The notes under the pieces were generated by a model, which made no database searches, was not told where the DNA came from, and was given only the letters and a program-made list of their open reading frames with translations. Below are positions 1-8,081 of a stretch of DNA of 64,000 bases, piece after piece; positions within the stretch are counted from its first letter, which is position 1, and each line of letters opens with the position of its first letter. The translations under genes and the position numbers were made by a program. Source of the DNA: Citrobacter telavivensis (GTDB taxonomy: Bacteria; Pseudomonadota; Gammaproteobacteria; Enterobacterales; Enterobacteriaceae); the NCBI GenBank assembly GCA_009363175.1, contig CP045205.1, forward strand, positions 2,108,001-2,172,000, written 5' to 3'.

Positions 1-500
1 TCAAGTGAAAACTCCTCCTCTCCTTTGTAAATAAAAAAGACAGAGCAAATTTCATCAGATCTACTAACAGGGTGAAATAAATTATGTCCTTTGTGGTTTT
101 TATTTGTTATGAATACTCCATTATTTTCATTTATAATTCCGGAGCTAATAATCCACAATCCATTAATGTACCCTGAAAAATTAAATCCATAACGGGATTG
201 ATGGAAATACACACCTTCTTTATGTCCTCGTTTAGAGTTAAAAATAGAACCATAAAAGCTCAACTCGGCTGTGATATTGTACGAGAGGTTATATCGTTCA
301 ATATTATCAGCGGCATTTTCGTAAAAGCTAACAGACAAATCACCAGCTAAATTTTTAGGCTCAAAAGCTATTGAGATAGCACCTATTTTATTCCAGTGAA
401 TTAAGTCTTCACATTCGCAATTGAGCAATTTAGCAGCTCTTTCGAATGAGCAGTATTCTAAAGGCGCGATTCGGTTCTCTTTCCAGACGTTGCTATCCAT
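1..500 (-). CDS. Unknown protein of the second integrative element (partial, C-terminus outside window)
   Basis: An open frame runs from an ATG at 500 to the left edge without a stop (at least 166 residues). The start is preceded by a GAGGTG ribosome site. The N-terminus (MDSNVWKENRIAPLEYCSFE) continues into a helix-turn-helix-like stretch (RAAKLLNCECEDLIHWNKIG), followed by a beta-rich, AT-rich part. It lies 91 bp downstream of the integrase at 592-1869 on the same strand, so it is probably cargo of that element. I do not recognise a function. Confidence 0.6.
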   Translation of the reverse strand, partial: MDSNVWKENRIAPLEYCSFERAAKLLNCECEDLIHWNKIGAISIAFEPKNLAGDLSVSFYENAADNIERYNLSYNITAELSFYGSIFNSKRGHKEGVYFHQSRYGFNFSGYINGLWIISSGIINENNGVFITNKNHKGHNLFHPVSRSDEICSVFFIYKGEEEFSL

Positions 501-591
501 CACCTCATCCTCTTGCGCATCTGATAAAAACTGAGGCAGGCATCAGGTGTTACTGCTTTTCGCCTGACCGGGCTAGCCCCAGTTTGTTCGG

Positions 592-1869
592 TTAATTGCC
601 AACAACCCGTAATTTCTTCATGTCATATGGTGCAACATGTTGATCAGAGTTTGCTTCAAGATAGTCTGACCACCACTGCATCATTCGGCGGCGCTCCTGC
701 ATGTGCTGCGCCAGATGAACATAAGCCGCACGTACCTCATTACGTTCCTGATGGCTCATTTGCCGCTCTACGGCATCCCGTGACCACAATCCTGATTCGG
801 TAAGAGCAGAGCAGGCCATTGCCCGGAAACCATGTAAGCAAACATCGGCCTGAGTATCATAACCCATAGTACGGAGCGCTTTATTAACCGTGTTCTCACT
901 CATAGGCTTATAGGGGTTGCTATCGCCAGGAAAAATCAGTGTGTACTCATTGCTGATGCTTTTAATCGATTTCAATACGTCAATTGCCTGCGAAGACAAT
1001 GGTACTGAATGCCCACTGCCCATTTTAGCCCCACGTTCAGAGAATTTTACACCTGCGATTTCTTCTCGCTGACCAGGGATTGTCCACATGGCAGTATCAA
1101 AATTTATCTCGTCCCAGCGAGCGTGGCGAAGTTCGCTGGAGCGAACAAACGTATGAAGAGATAGTAATACTGCGAGTTTGGTGAGAGATCTGCCTGTGTA
1201 TGTTGCAGTTTTCGTCATCAATTCTGGCAGGCGATCCAGAGGAAGGGCGGGGCGGTGTTTAGTTTTAGGACTCGTCAAAGCACCTTTCAGGTCGTGAGCT
1301 GGGTTGTACTCGACTATTCCACGCTGAACCGCATAGCGGAATACGCTGCTCATCGTTGTCTTTACTCTTCCCGTAGTAGCACCAATGCCTTGTTCGTTCA
1401 TGCTGATAAGCAAAGGTAGCAGATCCCGTGTTTTTAAGCTGTCGATGGGTTTACTACCGATGAGAGGAAATATGTGGTTTTCCATTTCCCTCAATATTTT
1501 ATTACGGGTGATCTCTTTCCACTCAGGATGTCCCATCGTTCCGCCGTGCCACTCACGGGCTATAGCCTCGAAAGTCGGTGACGTTGGTTCAGTGCTTTCA
1601 GCTTTTTTTGCTTCACGTGGATCTTTGCCGTCGGCAAGAAGCTGTCTGGCTTCATCTCTGCGTTTACGTGCTGTTGTCAGTGGAACATCCGGATACACGC
1701 CCAATGCTAATGTCGCCTGTTTACCAGCAAAGCGATAATTCATGCGCCAGTATTTGCCACCCGTTTTTTTGACCAAGAGGTACAGACTGCCACCATCGGT
1801 TATTTTGTAATCGGTGTCTCGTGGCTTGGCATTCTCGATCTGTTTGGGTGAAAGCTCGTTTATAGCCAT
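592..1869 (-). CDS. Tyrosine integrase of the second (left) integrative element
   Basis: Site-specific tyrosine recombinase of 425 residues, P4/CP4-57-like in architecture: an N-terminal DUF4102-type arm-binding domain (about 1-90), a core-binding domain (about 100-200) and a catalytic domain. Visible catalytic residues are R243 (FVRSSELRH), H346 and R349 (HGFRA), H373 and the nucleophile Y383. The start at 1869 is chosen because MAINELSPKQIENAKPRD is the usual N-terminus and a GAGGGGGTG site precedes it; an upstream in-frame ATG at 1932 lacks these. The start lies 185 bp from the att core at 2054, the same geometry as the prophage integrase beside argW. This suggests a separate element stacked in tandem at the same site. 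Confidence 0.93.
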   Translation of the reverse strand: MAINELSPKQIENAKPRDTDYKITDGGSLYLLVKKTGGKYWRMNYRFAGKQATLALGVYPDVPLTTARKRRDEARQLLADGKDPREAKKAESTEPTSPTFEAIAREWHGGTMGHPEWKEITRNKILREMENHIFPLIGSKPIDSLKTRDLLPLLISMNEQGIGATTGRVKTTMSSVFRYAVQRGIVEYNPAHDLKGALTSPKTKHRPALPLDRLPELMTKTATYTGRSLTKLAVLLSLHTFVRSSELRHARWDEINFDTAMWTIPGQREEIAGVKFSERGAKMGSGHSVPLSSQAIDVLKSIKSISNEYTLIFPGDSNPYKPMSENTVNKALRTMGYDTQADVCLHGFRAMACSALTESGLWSRDAVERQMSHQERNEVRAAYVHLAQHMQERRRMMQWWSDYLEANSDQHVAPYDMKKLRVVGN

Positions 1870-1894
1870 AAATGGCACCCCCTCAAGAGGTAAT

Positions 1895-1943
1895 TGATGG
1901 TATCTGGATATCGAACTGATGAATACCATCACTTATACCATCA
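1895..1943. repeat. Three copies of a 9-bp motif upstream of the left integrase
   Basis: TGATGGTAT occurs at 1895-1903 and its complement ATACCATCA at 1923-1931 and 1935-1943. The two direct copies are 12 bp apart. Between an integrase start and its att core, such repeats are typically arm-type integrase or excisionase sites; that role is inference. Confidence 0.4.
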
Positions 1944-2053
1944 GAGTGCTGTAATGTCATGAAGGTAATTGAACGCTGTGTAAGTGTGGTTTCTGTTGAA
2001 AGGCTTGGTATTGCTGATGTTGTGAAGTGAACTGAAGTGGTGTGAAATGACTT

Positions 2054-2069
2054 AATGGTGTCCCCTGCA
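2054..2069. other. Attachment site core, distal prophage end
   Basis: The 16-bp sequence AATGGTGTCCCCTGCA is identical to 49204-49219, which contains the 3' end of argW (CCA and acceptor/T-arm on the minus strand). After a two-base mismatch, ATCGAA is also shared. It marks the junction between the 47-kb prophage and the second integrative element on its left. Confidence 0.85.
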
Positions 2070-2129
2070 TACATCGAATTGGCATGGCAGGGGATTGTTA
2101 GGAAAGGGGTTTTTCAGAATTGGATTTTA

Positions 2130-2149
2130 TTTTACCCGCAGTTTTACCC
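2130..2149. repeat. Two TTTTACCC arm-type sites near the left att core
   Basis: TTTTACCC occurs at 2130-2137 and 2142-2149, 12 bp apart. The same octamer occurs three times beside the integrase at 49046-49089. Shared motifs at both ends fit arm-binding sites of one integrase. Confidence 0.55.
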
Positions 2150-2353
2150 ATCGTGGCGATTCAGGAGCTTTTCTTTGAATGCGCAATGCTCACTATATAA
2201 CCAACGGGCGCGGCCGTGGATGAGTCTGCTTTTTGGCAGGGTGCCGTCTTTGATGCGGTCATAGATGAAGGTCTTTCCGAAACCAGTATCTGCCATGATG
2301 AATTTCAGATCAACCAGTGAATCGGGCTGTAATTGGTGTTGCATGGGTTTCAT
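2144..2353 (-). CDS. AlpA/excisionase-like helix-turn-helix protein
   Basis: A 69-residue protein with an AlpA-type HTH: LVDLKFIMADTGFGKTFIYD is followed by RIKDGTLPKSRLIHGRARWL, the layout of AlpA and prophage excisionases. It is the last leftward-operon gene before the att core. In the circular phage genome, minus-strand transcription would pass from here through attP into the integrase gene, which fits a xis-int arrangement. Function as a recombination directionality factor or as an activator is inferred from family and position. Confidence 0.75.
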   Translation of the reverse strand: MKPMQHQLQPDSLVDLKFIMADTGFGKTFIYDRIKDGTLPKSRLIHGRARWLYSEHCAFKEKLLNRHDG

Positions 2354-2384
2354 CTCCGGTTTGGAAATCGAACCTGTAAAACAG

Positions 2385-2413
2385 GTAAAAGAATGCCCTC
2401 ACAGTGGAGGGCA
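2385..2413 (-). terminator. Intrinsic terminator before the excisionase gene
   Basis: On the minus strand GCCCTC-CACTGT-GAGGGC is followed by ATTCTTTT. It lies between the 76-residue gene and the AlpA-like gene, so expression of the latter from the left operon would need read-through or antitermination. Confidence 0.6.
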
Positions 2414-2476
2414 AAAGGGATAACGTTGCAGTGCTTTCGCACCCAAAAGCCAGCTCATAACTGGCTATCAGTTGCG

Positions 2477-2707
2477 TCAGTCGTCTTCATCTTCGTCCCA
2501 GTCCTCGTCGTAATATGGCGAGGTGAGAAGGGGGTTAGTTGCTGAGAGAATCTCTCCGGCGGCGCCCTGCCGCTGAAGTCGACGAAGTGCTTCGTAAAGC
2601 TCAAATGCCTCGGTTCGCTCGTCACCTATATCGAGGGCGCATGCAACCTTGTGCGCCTCGGTGACCAGAGTTGATAGCTGGTTTCGGATGTCCTGAATGG
2701 TGCTCAT
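2477..2707 (-). CDS. Small acidic-tailed phage protein, unknown
   Basis: 76 residues, helical, ending in a strongly acidic tail (YYDEDWDEDEDD). The start has a GGAG site 5-8 bases upstream. It is in the leftward operon, 8 bp after the DUF4222-like gene. No family that I can name. Confidence 0.6.
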   Translation of the reverse strand: MSTIQDIRNQLSTLVTEAHKVACALDIGDERTEAFELYEALRRLQRQGAAGEILSATNPLLTSPYYDEDWDEDEDD

Positions 2708-2715
2708 AGTTCTCC

Positions 2716-2955
2716 TTACGCCGCACGCTGGGCGCGCAGCTTTTTCAGGTGATCTGCTGTTTCGATTTCTTCGGCGATCCGCTCGGCCTGTGCTTTGGTC
2801 AGCGGCTCGAATTCATGCTGAAAGCGGCCCATGCTGGCGATGCAGGTGCGACCGTTGCGGATGTAGTGGATTACTTCGTGGGTAGTGCGGATGATTTTGC
2901 AGGGCGCGCCGTGGGGATCGGCGTACCAGGTGTTAGGCTGGATTATCCTGAACAT
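2716..2955 (-). CDS. DUF4222-like phage protein
   Basis: 79 residues from the start MFRIIQPNTWYADPHG, preceded by AAGGTGG. It resembles DUF4222 proteins of enterobacterial prophage left operons, small beta-rich proteins of unknown function. The 5' end overlaps the upstream gene by 23 bp, indicating translational coupling. Confidence 0.65.
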   Translation of the reverse strand: MFRIIQPNTWYADPHGAPCKIIRTTHEVIHYIRNGRTCIASMGRFQHEFEPLTKAQAERIAEEIETADHLKKLRAQRAA

Positions 2956-3706
2956 TGGGCACCACCTTAAATTCAATTACCCAAACCCATGGGTTGGCCT
3001 TCCAACTTTCCTCGCCGTAGATTGATTCCCACAGCTGCGCAAAGTTGTCATATGGAGTCCAGACTTCTCCGCCGCTATCTGGGTCAGAGTATGTTGGCCG
3101 CCATCCGGTAAGTTCCATGCCTTCAGCCTGCGCATCCTCCTGGCTGATAGAGTTCAAGCGCTCCACGCTCACGCTGGTAACTTCCAGCAGAATGCGACAG
3201 GCTGCGCGAGGCATGTGGATAGATGGTTTCCAGCACGAACGACCATCTTCATAGCCATCGTCATCACCCCAGGTAAAATCCCCATCTGCTGCGTAAATAG
3301 CGTGACCAGAGTAGTAACCATTACCAAACGGCATTTCGTGAATGGCTGTGGCAGGACGGTCAGGGATCCATGGCTGAATGCGACCGTCCTCATCCAGTTC
3401 ATGGCTAACTACGCCCCACGTTTCGCGCACCCAGATGCGATCGCCGACGGCACCGAACGGGCAGGTATAGCCTTCATTCTCATCAGCAACGCCAAACACA
3501 TCTTTCTTTGCAGGCTGCAGGTATCCGTTTTTATCGACCACGCCAGGCGTGTACCAGTGTGCGTTTAAATCCAGATCGTAACCGTTATGCGTTGGATGGA
3601 AGCCATCAGACGGCTGAATTTTCATGATGCGCCGGGTCTGCGTCTTCCGACCGCCGAGGATGGCGCGAACCATCTCGCCATTAAAAATCATTCCGCGCTC
3701 TTTCAC
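2933..3706 (-). CDS. ASCH/PUA-like phage protein ('morphogenetic protein' of prophage annotations)
   Basis: 257 residues. The N-terminus (IFNGEMVRAILGGRKTQTRR) and the central GDRIWVRETW motif are typical of ASCH-domain proteins, whose PUA-like fold suggests nucleic-acid binding. The C-terminal WVWVIEFKVV strand also fits. Homologues in lambdoid prophages are often labelled morphogenetic, but the leftward-operon position argues for an early function. ATG overlaps the stop of the TraR-like gene. Biochemical role unknown. Confidence 0.65.
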   Translation of the reverse strand: MKERGMIFNGEMVRAILGGRKTQTRRIMKIQPSDGFHPTHNGYDLDLNAHWYTPGVVDKNGYLQPAKKDVFGVADENEGYTCPFGAVGDRIWVRETWGVVSHELDEDGRIQPWIPDRPATAIHEMPFGNGYYSGHAIYAADGDFTWGDDDGYEDGRSCWKPSIHMPRAACRILLEVTSVSVERLNSISQEDAQAEGMELTGWRPTYSDPDSGGEVWTPYDNFAQLWESIYGEESWKANPWVWVIEFKVVPNVQDNPA

Positions 3707-3924
3707 TGGATCCCCCTCTGCTTATTCTTCAGCTCAATGACCGATTGGCACTCCGCGCATGTCTGGCAGCCGGGAACGGCGGCGCGCCGCGGCGCCGGGA
3801 TATCCTCGCCGCATTCCGCGCAATGCTCAGCTGATATGGTGTTACGGTTGAGCCGGTGAGCGGAAAGGGCAGCGTTACGCTGAAGCTCTTCAATCTCTGC
3901 TGCTGTGTCGATGATGTCGGCCAT
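3703..3924 (-). CDS. TraR/DksA-type zinc-finger protein
   Basis: 73 residues from the ATG at 3924 (GGGAG upstream). A four-cysteine zinc finger, CAECG...CQTCAEC, forms the C-terminal half after a short helix. TraR/DksA proteins bind the RNA polymerase secondary channel and alter promoter response; phage copies are short like this one. Inferred role: tuning of host or phage transcription early in infection. Confidence 0.8.
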   Translation of the reverse strand: MADIIDTAAEIEELQRNAALSAHRLNRNTISAEHCAECGEDIPAPRRAAVPGCQTCAECQSVIELKNKQRGIQ

Positions 3925-3948
3925 GGTCAATGCTCCCGGAACTGTCGG

Positions 3949-4203
3949 TTAATTCGGTTGAAGGTGATACTTTGGCCATTCACCTGTCACTATCAGCCAA
4001 ATGAGACGATGCGCGCGATAGAGGCGGCCAATCCTAACTTTGACGTAAAGCTTTCTACCGTTCCCACAAACCGAGCCAGCAACACTACCTTTCTGGACTT
4101 TTTTGCGACAAGTCTTCCAGGTCAGCAGCCCTGTTGTGGGGTCATATTCCAGAAGCTCTCTAACCATTTCGGCAGTTAATTCAGGGCAGTTTCTACTCGG
4201 CAT
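3949..4203 (-). pseudogene. Truncated HNH homing-endonuclease-like gene
   Basis: 84 residues from MPSRNCPELTAEMVRELLEY. The N-terminal half matches the AP2/HNH type seen complete at 8575-9117: YDP-TG-L-W spacing, then AHRLIWL and GEWPK. In the complete protein the next part is the catalytic stretch (IDHINGDKADNR). Here the frame turns to YHLQPN and stops, so the HNH motif is gone. Its 5' end overlaps the methyltransferase gene by 11 bp. Probably a decayed homing endonuclease. Confidence 0.65.
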
Positions 4204-4834
4204 TTTCATATCTCCCCGGAACAAGCTTCACATCGCCATCAACTTCATTCCCCCAAGCATCCCAGCCCGGTGCCGCGCTGCGACTAAACAGCTCAATGCG
4301 CGGCACATCTCCATAAAGCAGCTCCAGCCGGTGGCGCACTTCCCAAGGCTTTTCGCTGTGCGCGCCGAGCGGGCTGTAGACCACCTGCTTAATCGCGGCA
4401 TGCTTTCGCTCCAGCCCGGCGCCGCGGGTAGCAATCAGCAAGTCCTCGGTGTTGGCTCGGGTGTGGTTGCCACCGTTCATGCGCGTCTCAGCGTTAAGCA
4501 GATCGAGGAAGTCGTAAAAGTCGGTGACTTCACCCTCGGCCAGCGCCTTGTTGATGCGCAGTTCCGCGTTCTGGTTCAGCTTCACCCAGGTAAAGCCCTT
4601 CATCGTGCGAACGGTAAAACCCCAGGCCTCGGCCAGTTCTATCGCTTCCTGGTTATGCGTACCTGTGTACCACATCGCCAGCACCGCGTTTTCGGCGGCT
4701 AGTTCCCACACTGGCAGACGCTTGATGTCGATTAACTTCATGGTGGAGTAGTGGTCGGCAGCGGCGCCGTTGCTTATGGTGTTGCCGTAAGACCAGGGCG
4801 GATCAGCGTAGATTAGAGAGTATTTTCCGGTCAT
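4193..4834 (-). CDS. MT-A70 family DNA N6-adenine methyltransferase
   Basis: 213 residues with the MT-A70 catalytic motif DPPW at residues 11-14 right after the N-terminal strand (YSLIYADPPW). TWVKLN and the later TEDLLIATRG and HSEKP elements are typical of phage MT-A70 enzymes. These transfer a methyl group from S-adenosylmethionine to adenine N6 in DNA. No restriction gene is adjacent, so it is an orphan methylase that may protect phage DNA or affect replication or expression timing. ATG overlaps the stop of the upstream HTH gene. Confidence 0.88.
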   Translation of the reverse strand: MTGKYSLIYADPPWSYGNTISNGAAADHYSTMKLIDIKRLPVWELAAENAVLAMWYTGTHNQEAIELAEAWGFTVRTMKGFTWVKLNQNAELRINKALAEGEVTDFYDFLDLLNAETRMNGGNHTRANTEDLLIATRGAGLERKHAAIKQVVYSPLGAHSEKPWEVRHRLELLYGDVPRIELFSRSAAPGWDAWGNEVDGDVKLVPGRYENAE

Positions 4835-5292
4835 ACACCCTCCCGCTCCGGGTCGTTAACATCCCAGCCATTACGCTCCATATTGGTTTGCAGCCGCTTA
4901 TCTCCGACCTCTTCGATACTCCGTCCGGTCATATCTGCGACTTCTGCGTTTGTGTGGCGCCACAGGTATGCAACTTCTTCTGCTGTCCATTCAGGCATGA
5001 CTTTTCCTCCTGACGTTCTGGTCAGAGACTGTAATTTGCTGCGTACGGAGTAGATGGAACGCCCGGTTGCTGCAGCGACCTCTTCAGGTGTGAAACGACT
5101 GAGAAGGAATAACTCGGCTTTAGTCCAGCGTCTGCCGGTCATTCGAGATGGAATACTTGCGCCGATACGCGATGCTTGAGTTGTTATGGCGCGTTCCGTG
5201 CGCTCAAGCTTTTCAGCAATGACCGATACCGGCATTGTTCCACCCACTTCATGCAGGAATAGGTTTTCCCAAGATTGCCAAAGTACGCTCAT
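4831..5292 (-). CDS. Protein with repeated SANT/HTH-like modules
   Basis: 153 residues with internal repetition: WTKAELFLLSRFTPEEVAAA and WTAEEVAYLWRHTNAEVADM each precede a TGRS-I--V-K-Q element, and an earlier partial copy lies near residues 20-45. The pattern suggests tandem Myb/SANT-like or HTH modules that bind DNA. It overlaps both neighbours by 4 bp. Target unknown. Confidence 0.6.
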   Translation of the reverse strand: MSVLWQSWENLFLHEVGGTMPVSVIAEKLERTERAITTQASRIGASIPSRMTGRRWTKAELFLLSRFTPEEVAAATGRSIYSVRSKLQSLTRTSGGKVMPEWTAEEVAYLWRHTNAEVADMTGRSIEEVGDKRLQTNMERNGWDVNDPEREGV

Positions 5293-5570
5293 TGGCTCTC
5301 CTTAAGGCGATACACGCAGCCGCCGATCGTTCCGTTTCCCCATTCCTCGCTGGTAAGTAGGTGTTGAATCCGAGACAGAGACGGGCCTGAGATGAATGTT
5401 TGTTGCATCTCCAAAGCAGGTGCCCACCCCTCGTAATAGGGCTCGTGATAGTTGAGAGTGATTCCGCCGGTATGACCAAGAGCTCCCTTTGCGGTCTGCC
5501 AACGGTGGAATGAAGTGATATGATTCCGCGCATCCTTACGCAGAATTCTGATAATCGATTCAGGAGTCAT
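5289..5570 (-). CDS. Phage protein, unknown
   Basis: 93 residues (MTPESIIRILRKDARNHITS start), stop overlapping the next ATG. No Shine-Dalgarno site is evident, so the start is uncertain. The ending GTIGGCVYRLKE looks like a small beta/alpha regulatory protein, but I cannot assign a family. A competing frame at 5249-5533 is rejected as a shadow. Confidence 0.5.
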   Translation of the reverse strand: MTPESIIRILRKDARNHITSFHRWQTAKGALGHTGGITLNYHEPYYEGWAPALEMQQTFISGPSLSRIQHLLTSEEWGNGTIGGCVYRLKESQ

Positions 5571-5609
5571 AGTGTTAACGGCAATGCCGCCCGCTAATGA
5601 AGAGTGGTT

Positions 5610-6335
5610 TTACGCAGCCTGTTTGAGCTCTTTGATGCGAATACCAGTGACGTCTTTGCATTTGTTCTGGTGCTCAGAAAATCCGTTAAGCAATTTCCAT
5701 GTTTCTTCGTATCGATGCTTTAGCCGCTCGCTGTTGTTTTCAGAGCTGGCATATTCAGAGAAATCGGCAAGGATTTTGTCAGCATCCTCAGGCTGAGTTG
5801 TCCTCTCTTCCTGCTGCGCCTCATTGCAAGGTTGCTCTTCCTGTTGGACTGCAGATCCGGATGGCAATGCCCATGCTGGCAATGCTGGAGCCTTCCAGTA
5901 AAACACGCCGACCTCTTTTGATTTTGCATACTGGAATCCCGGTGCGCGTGTTGCTGAAACTACGGCAAAACCTTCATCCAGGTTGTAGAGGTAACGTCCG
6001 ATACCCCACTGAACGGCGGCGCGCTTCATTGCGCCAGAACGCCCCCCTTTAACAGCTTCTACCTGGGTGTTTTCAGCCGCATCCCATTTGGTGATCCACT
6101 CGCCATCAACTTTGATGGAAATACCGCACTCAACCCCGCCATTATTTGGGATGTCGCGGTAGTCGTTACGCCAGCCAGCCTTTCCGCATACTTCATCCAG
6201 GCGTTTCATGATTGCCCGGTTAGTAACGTAAGCCAGCACTTTGGCCCAAATGCCGTTATTAGTTTTCCCTGCTTGCTGTATGCGCCATTCGATGTCGTCT
6301 GAATGGAATGGCTCATCTAATTTATTCAGATCCAT
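5610..6335 (-). CDS. Rad52/Rad22-type single-strand annealing protein
   Basis: 241 residues. The N-terminal 150 residues carry the Rad52/22 fold signature: LAYVTNRAIMKRLDEVCG, a GGVECGISI strand, and AVKGGRSGAMKRAAVQWGIG followed by RYLY. The C-terminal tail is Gln/Glu-rich and variable. Phage Rad52-like annealases pair single-stranded DNA for recombination, replacing lambda Bet. No exonuclease gene is recognisable next to it. GAGGTG precedes the start. Confidence 0.85.
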   Translation of the reverse strand: MDLNKLDEPFHSDDIEWRIQQAGKTNNGIWAKVLAYVTNRAIMKRLDEVCGKAGWRNDYRDIPNNGGVECGISIKVDGEWITKWDAAENTQVEAVKGGRSGAMKRAAVQWGIGRYLYNLDEGFAVVSATRAPGFQYAKSKEVGVFYWKAPALPAWALPSGSAVQQEEQPCNEAQQEERTTQPEDADKILADFSEYASSENNSERLKHRYEETWKLLNGFSEHQNKCKDVTGIRIKELKQAA

Positions 6336-6343
6336 GCTTCACC

Positions 6344-6526
6344 TCAGAACGGCAGGTTTTCGCCGAGAAAGTCACATTGATTGATGCGTTCATCACGAGC
6401 CATGCGCAGACAATGACGCTTCATGCTTTTGTTGGCGGACTTACGCCAGTACAGAGCTTCAACAACGTGATACTTGCGTTTTATCCGGCTGAGCTCCGGT
6501 GTTCTTGCTAAATCAACGGGGATCAT
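6344..6526 (-). CDS. Small basic phage protein, unknown
   Basis: 60 residues, Arg/Lys-rich (LSRIKRKYHVVEALYWRKSA), with a GAGGTG site. It lies 8 bp upstream of the annealase gene and 8 bp downstream of the coiled-coil gene, so it belongs to the recombination cluster. No known domain. Confidence 0.6.
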   Translation of the reverse strand: MIPVDLARTPELSRIKRKYHVVEALYWRKSANKSMKRHCLRMARDERINQCDFLGENLPF

Positions 6527-6534
6527 TGTTCACC

Positions 6535-7506
6535 TCAGTAATGAATTTTTGCGCAGGGGATCAGGTCATCTTTCAGAGCGGTAAGCACTTCGATAGCCTG
6601 TTCGCGGGTTAAGCTTGTGTGGCTGGTGAGCGCGTTAACGATGTTGGTGCCGACCGTCTTGCGGTGCTTAACGTCAGCTTCGCGCTTGGCTTGCTCGTCG
6701 GCTTTGCGCTTCTCTTCGGCCAGGCGAGCATCTTCGGCCTGTTTTGCCTTCAGGCGCTCGGCTTCAACCGCCGCGGCTTTTTCGCGTTCCGCCCGGGCTT
6801 CCGCTTCCTGCTTCTCGCGAGCTGCACGCTGTTCCGCTTCAATGCGCTGGCGCTCCGCTAGTTCAGCGCGGGCTTTCTCTTCAGCCTCACGGCGTGCCGC
6901 TGCATCCAACTCAGCTTTGTGCTTCGCTTCTGCATCGCGGCGGGCTTGTTCTGCCGCTTCCTGTTTCAGTTGCTCATCACGTTCACGCTGAGCCTGTTCC
7001 GCCAGACGGCGCTGCTCTTCGCGGTCACGGTCAAAATCCTTATTCATCAGCAGGGCCATTTCGTGGTCCGCTTCGAACTTGGCAGCCAGCTCCTGATCGA
7101 ACCTGATGTTCATCTCCAGCGCTTCGGCGTGCATCGCGTTCATGGCTTCTTCAGCCTTAATGCGTTCCTGCTCGGCTTCCCATTCGGTTAGTGGGCGGCG
7201 GGTCGCATCACGTAGCTCGTCGCAAGCATCAACGAATCGCTTAATTTCAGCCTCTGCTGGACGCACAGCCTCTTTCAGGCGCTTAAGGTATTCACGGCCC
7301 GGCTTTTCGATTGCCGTCTTGCTGCGGGATACCTGCGCCGCCAGAGAGGCGACACGGTCACGGCCTTTCTTCGTGGACAGGTCAGGTACTTCGTTCACTG
7401 CCTGGCGGATTTGCTCGAGGTAAACATCAAGGCCGCCCGATACGTAAAGCACCGGTGCCTGCTCAGGCTTGATTTCGATGACAGTTAAGTCCGTTACTTC
7501 GCTCAT
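6535..7506 (-). CDS. Long coiled-coil phage protein in the recombination cluster
   Basis: 323 residues from the ATG at 7506 (AGGAGA, MSEVTDLTVIEIKPEQAPVL). Residues about 95-280 are a long Ala/Glu/Lys/Arg coiled coil; the ends are more globular (GLDVYLEQIRQAVNEVPDLS and the C-terminal TREQAIEVLTALKDD). The frame extends upstream to 7683 without a ribosome site. TolA-like database labels would only reflect composition. A Gam-like or annealase-accessory role is a guess from the neighbours. Confidence 0.7.
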   Translation of the reverse strand: MSEVTDLTVIEIKPEQAPVLYVSGGLDVYLEQIRQAVNEVPDLSTKKGRDRVASLAAQVSRSKTAIEKPGREYLKRLKEAVRPAEAEIKRFVDACDELRDATRRPLTEWEAEQERIKAEEAMNAMHAEALEMNIRFDQELAAKFEADHEMALLMNKDFDRDREEQRRLAEQAQRERDEQLKQEAAEQARRDAEAKHKAELDAAARREAEEKARAELAERQRIEAEQRAAREKQEAEARAEREKAAAVEAERLKAKQAEDARLAEEKRKADEQAKREADVKHRKTVGTNIVNALTSHTSLTREQAIEVLTALKDDLIPCAKIHY

Positions 7507-7576
7507 GGTTTCTCCTGAAATTTGGATGCAACGATGCCGCCCGCAGAAAGCCAGGCCGATCGGTTGAATAGGGTGG

Positions 7577-7780
7577 TTAGTGACTAAGTCCGTGACCGCG
7601 ACCGTCGAGATAAACCTCAACAAGCAGCTCTTTGGTGTAGGTGCGCTCACAGCCGCGGTGAAGGTAGAGTTTGCCGCGGGCATTTGCTGATGCGGTCCAC
7701 ATTCCGTCTTTGTGCTTTACCAGCATTCCTGGCTGAACGGCGCCGCGGTTAACTTCAAACACTCCGTAATGGTGCATCAT
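7577..7780 (-). CDS. Phage protein, unknown
   Basis: 67 residues. VQPGMLVKHKDGMW and GKLYLHRGCERTYTKELLVE suggest a small beta-barrel-like fold. GAGGTGAAGC precedes the double ATG. Its start overlaps the end of the upstream gene by 26 bp. Confidence 0.55.
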   Translation of the reverse strand: MMHHYGVFEVNRGAVQPGMLVKHKDGMWTASANARGKLYLHRGCERTYTKELLVEVYLDGRGHGLSH

Positions 7781-7934
7781 GCTTCACCTCAACCTTTTCC
7801 AGGAGACCAGCGATATGCATCTGCCAGCGGTTAAGCGTCAGCTTTTCACGCGGTGCCGATACCGACGTCAGCTGCCACTCGTTATCGTTGAGCTTTTTGG
7901 CGGTGTACTGCTTGCCGTTGTGGGTGACTGTCAT
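7755..7934 (-). CDS. Phage protein, unknown
   Basis: 59 residues starting MTVTHNGKQYTAKKLNDNEW with AAGAGG upstream; the frame is open to 7988 but without a site. Beta-rich N-terminal half, helical C-terminal half (LNRWQMHIAGLLEKVEVKHD). Family unknown. Confidence 0.55.
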   Translation of the reverse strand: MTVTHNGKQYTAKKLNDNEWQLTSVSAPREKLTLNRWQMHIAGLLEKVEVKHDAPLRSV

Positions 7935-8058
7935 AAATCCTCTTGGCCTTATCGCGGCGAACGGAACGTTAATAATGGGGTTGCGCAATATCTGGCGGTG
8001 GATGGCCGCCGGTTGTCATAAATGGGCAGACTCGAAAATCTGCCTATGTATGGCCGAT

Positions 8059-8080
8059 AAAAAACCCGCCGTGGCGGGTC
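8059..8080 (-). terminator. Intrinsic terminator in the left operon
   Basis: On the minus strand GACCCGCC-AC-GGCGGGT is followed by TTTTTTATC, directly after the stop of the gene at 8082-8402. Downstream expression would need antitermination. Confidence 0.7.
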
Positions 8081-8081
8081 T

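Noticed and set aside
2054..2080. Second tRNA-Arg gene at the left att site
   Set aside because: Only the 16-bp core and a few further bases match argW; no cloverleaf can form.
4193..5292. Restriction-modification system
   Set aside because: Only the methyltransferase is present; the neighbouring HTH/SANT-like and truncated HNH genes do not form a restriction enzyme.
5249..5533. 94-codon frame overlapping 5289-5570 on the minus strand
   Set aside because: Lies in another frame over a better-placed gene whose ends overlap its neighbours in the normal ATGA manner.
6535..7506. TolA-like cell-envelope protein
   Set aside because: The similarity is only Ala/Lys/Glu coiled-coil composition; there is no membrane anchor and the gene lies in the phage recombination cluster.
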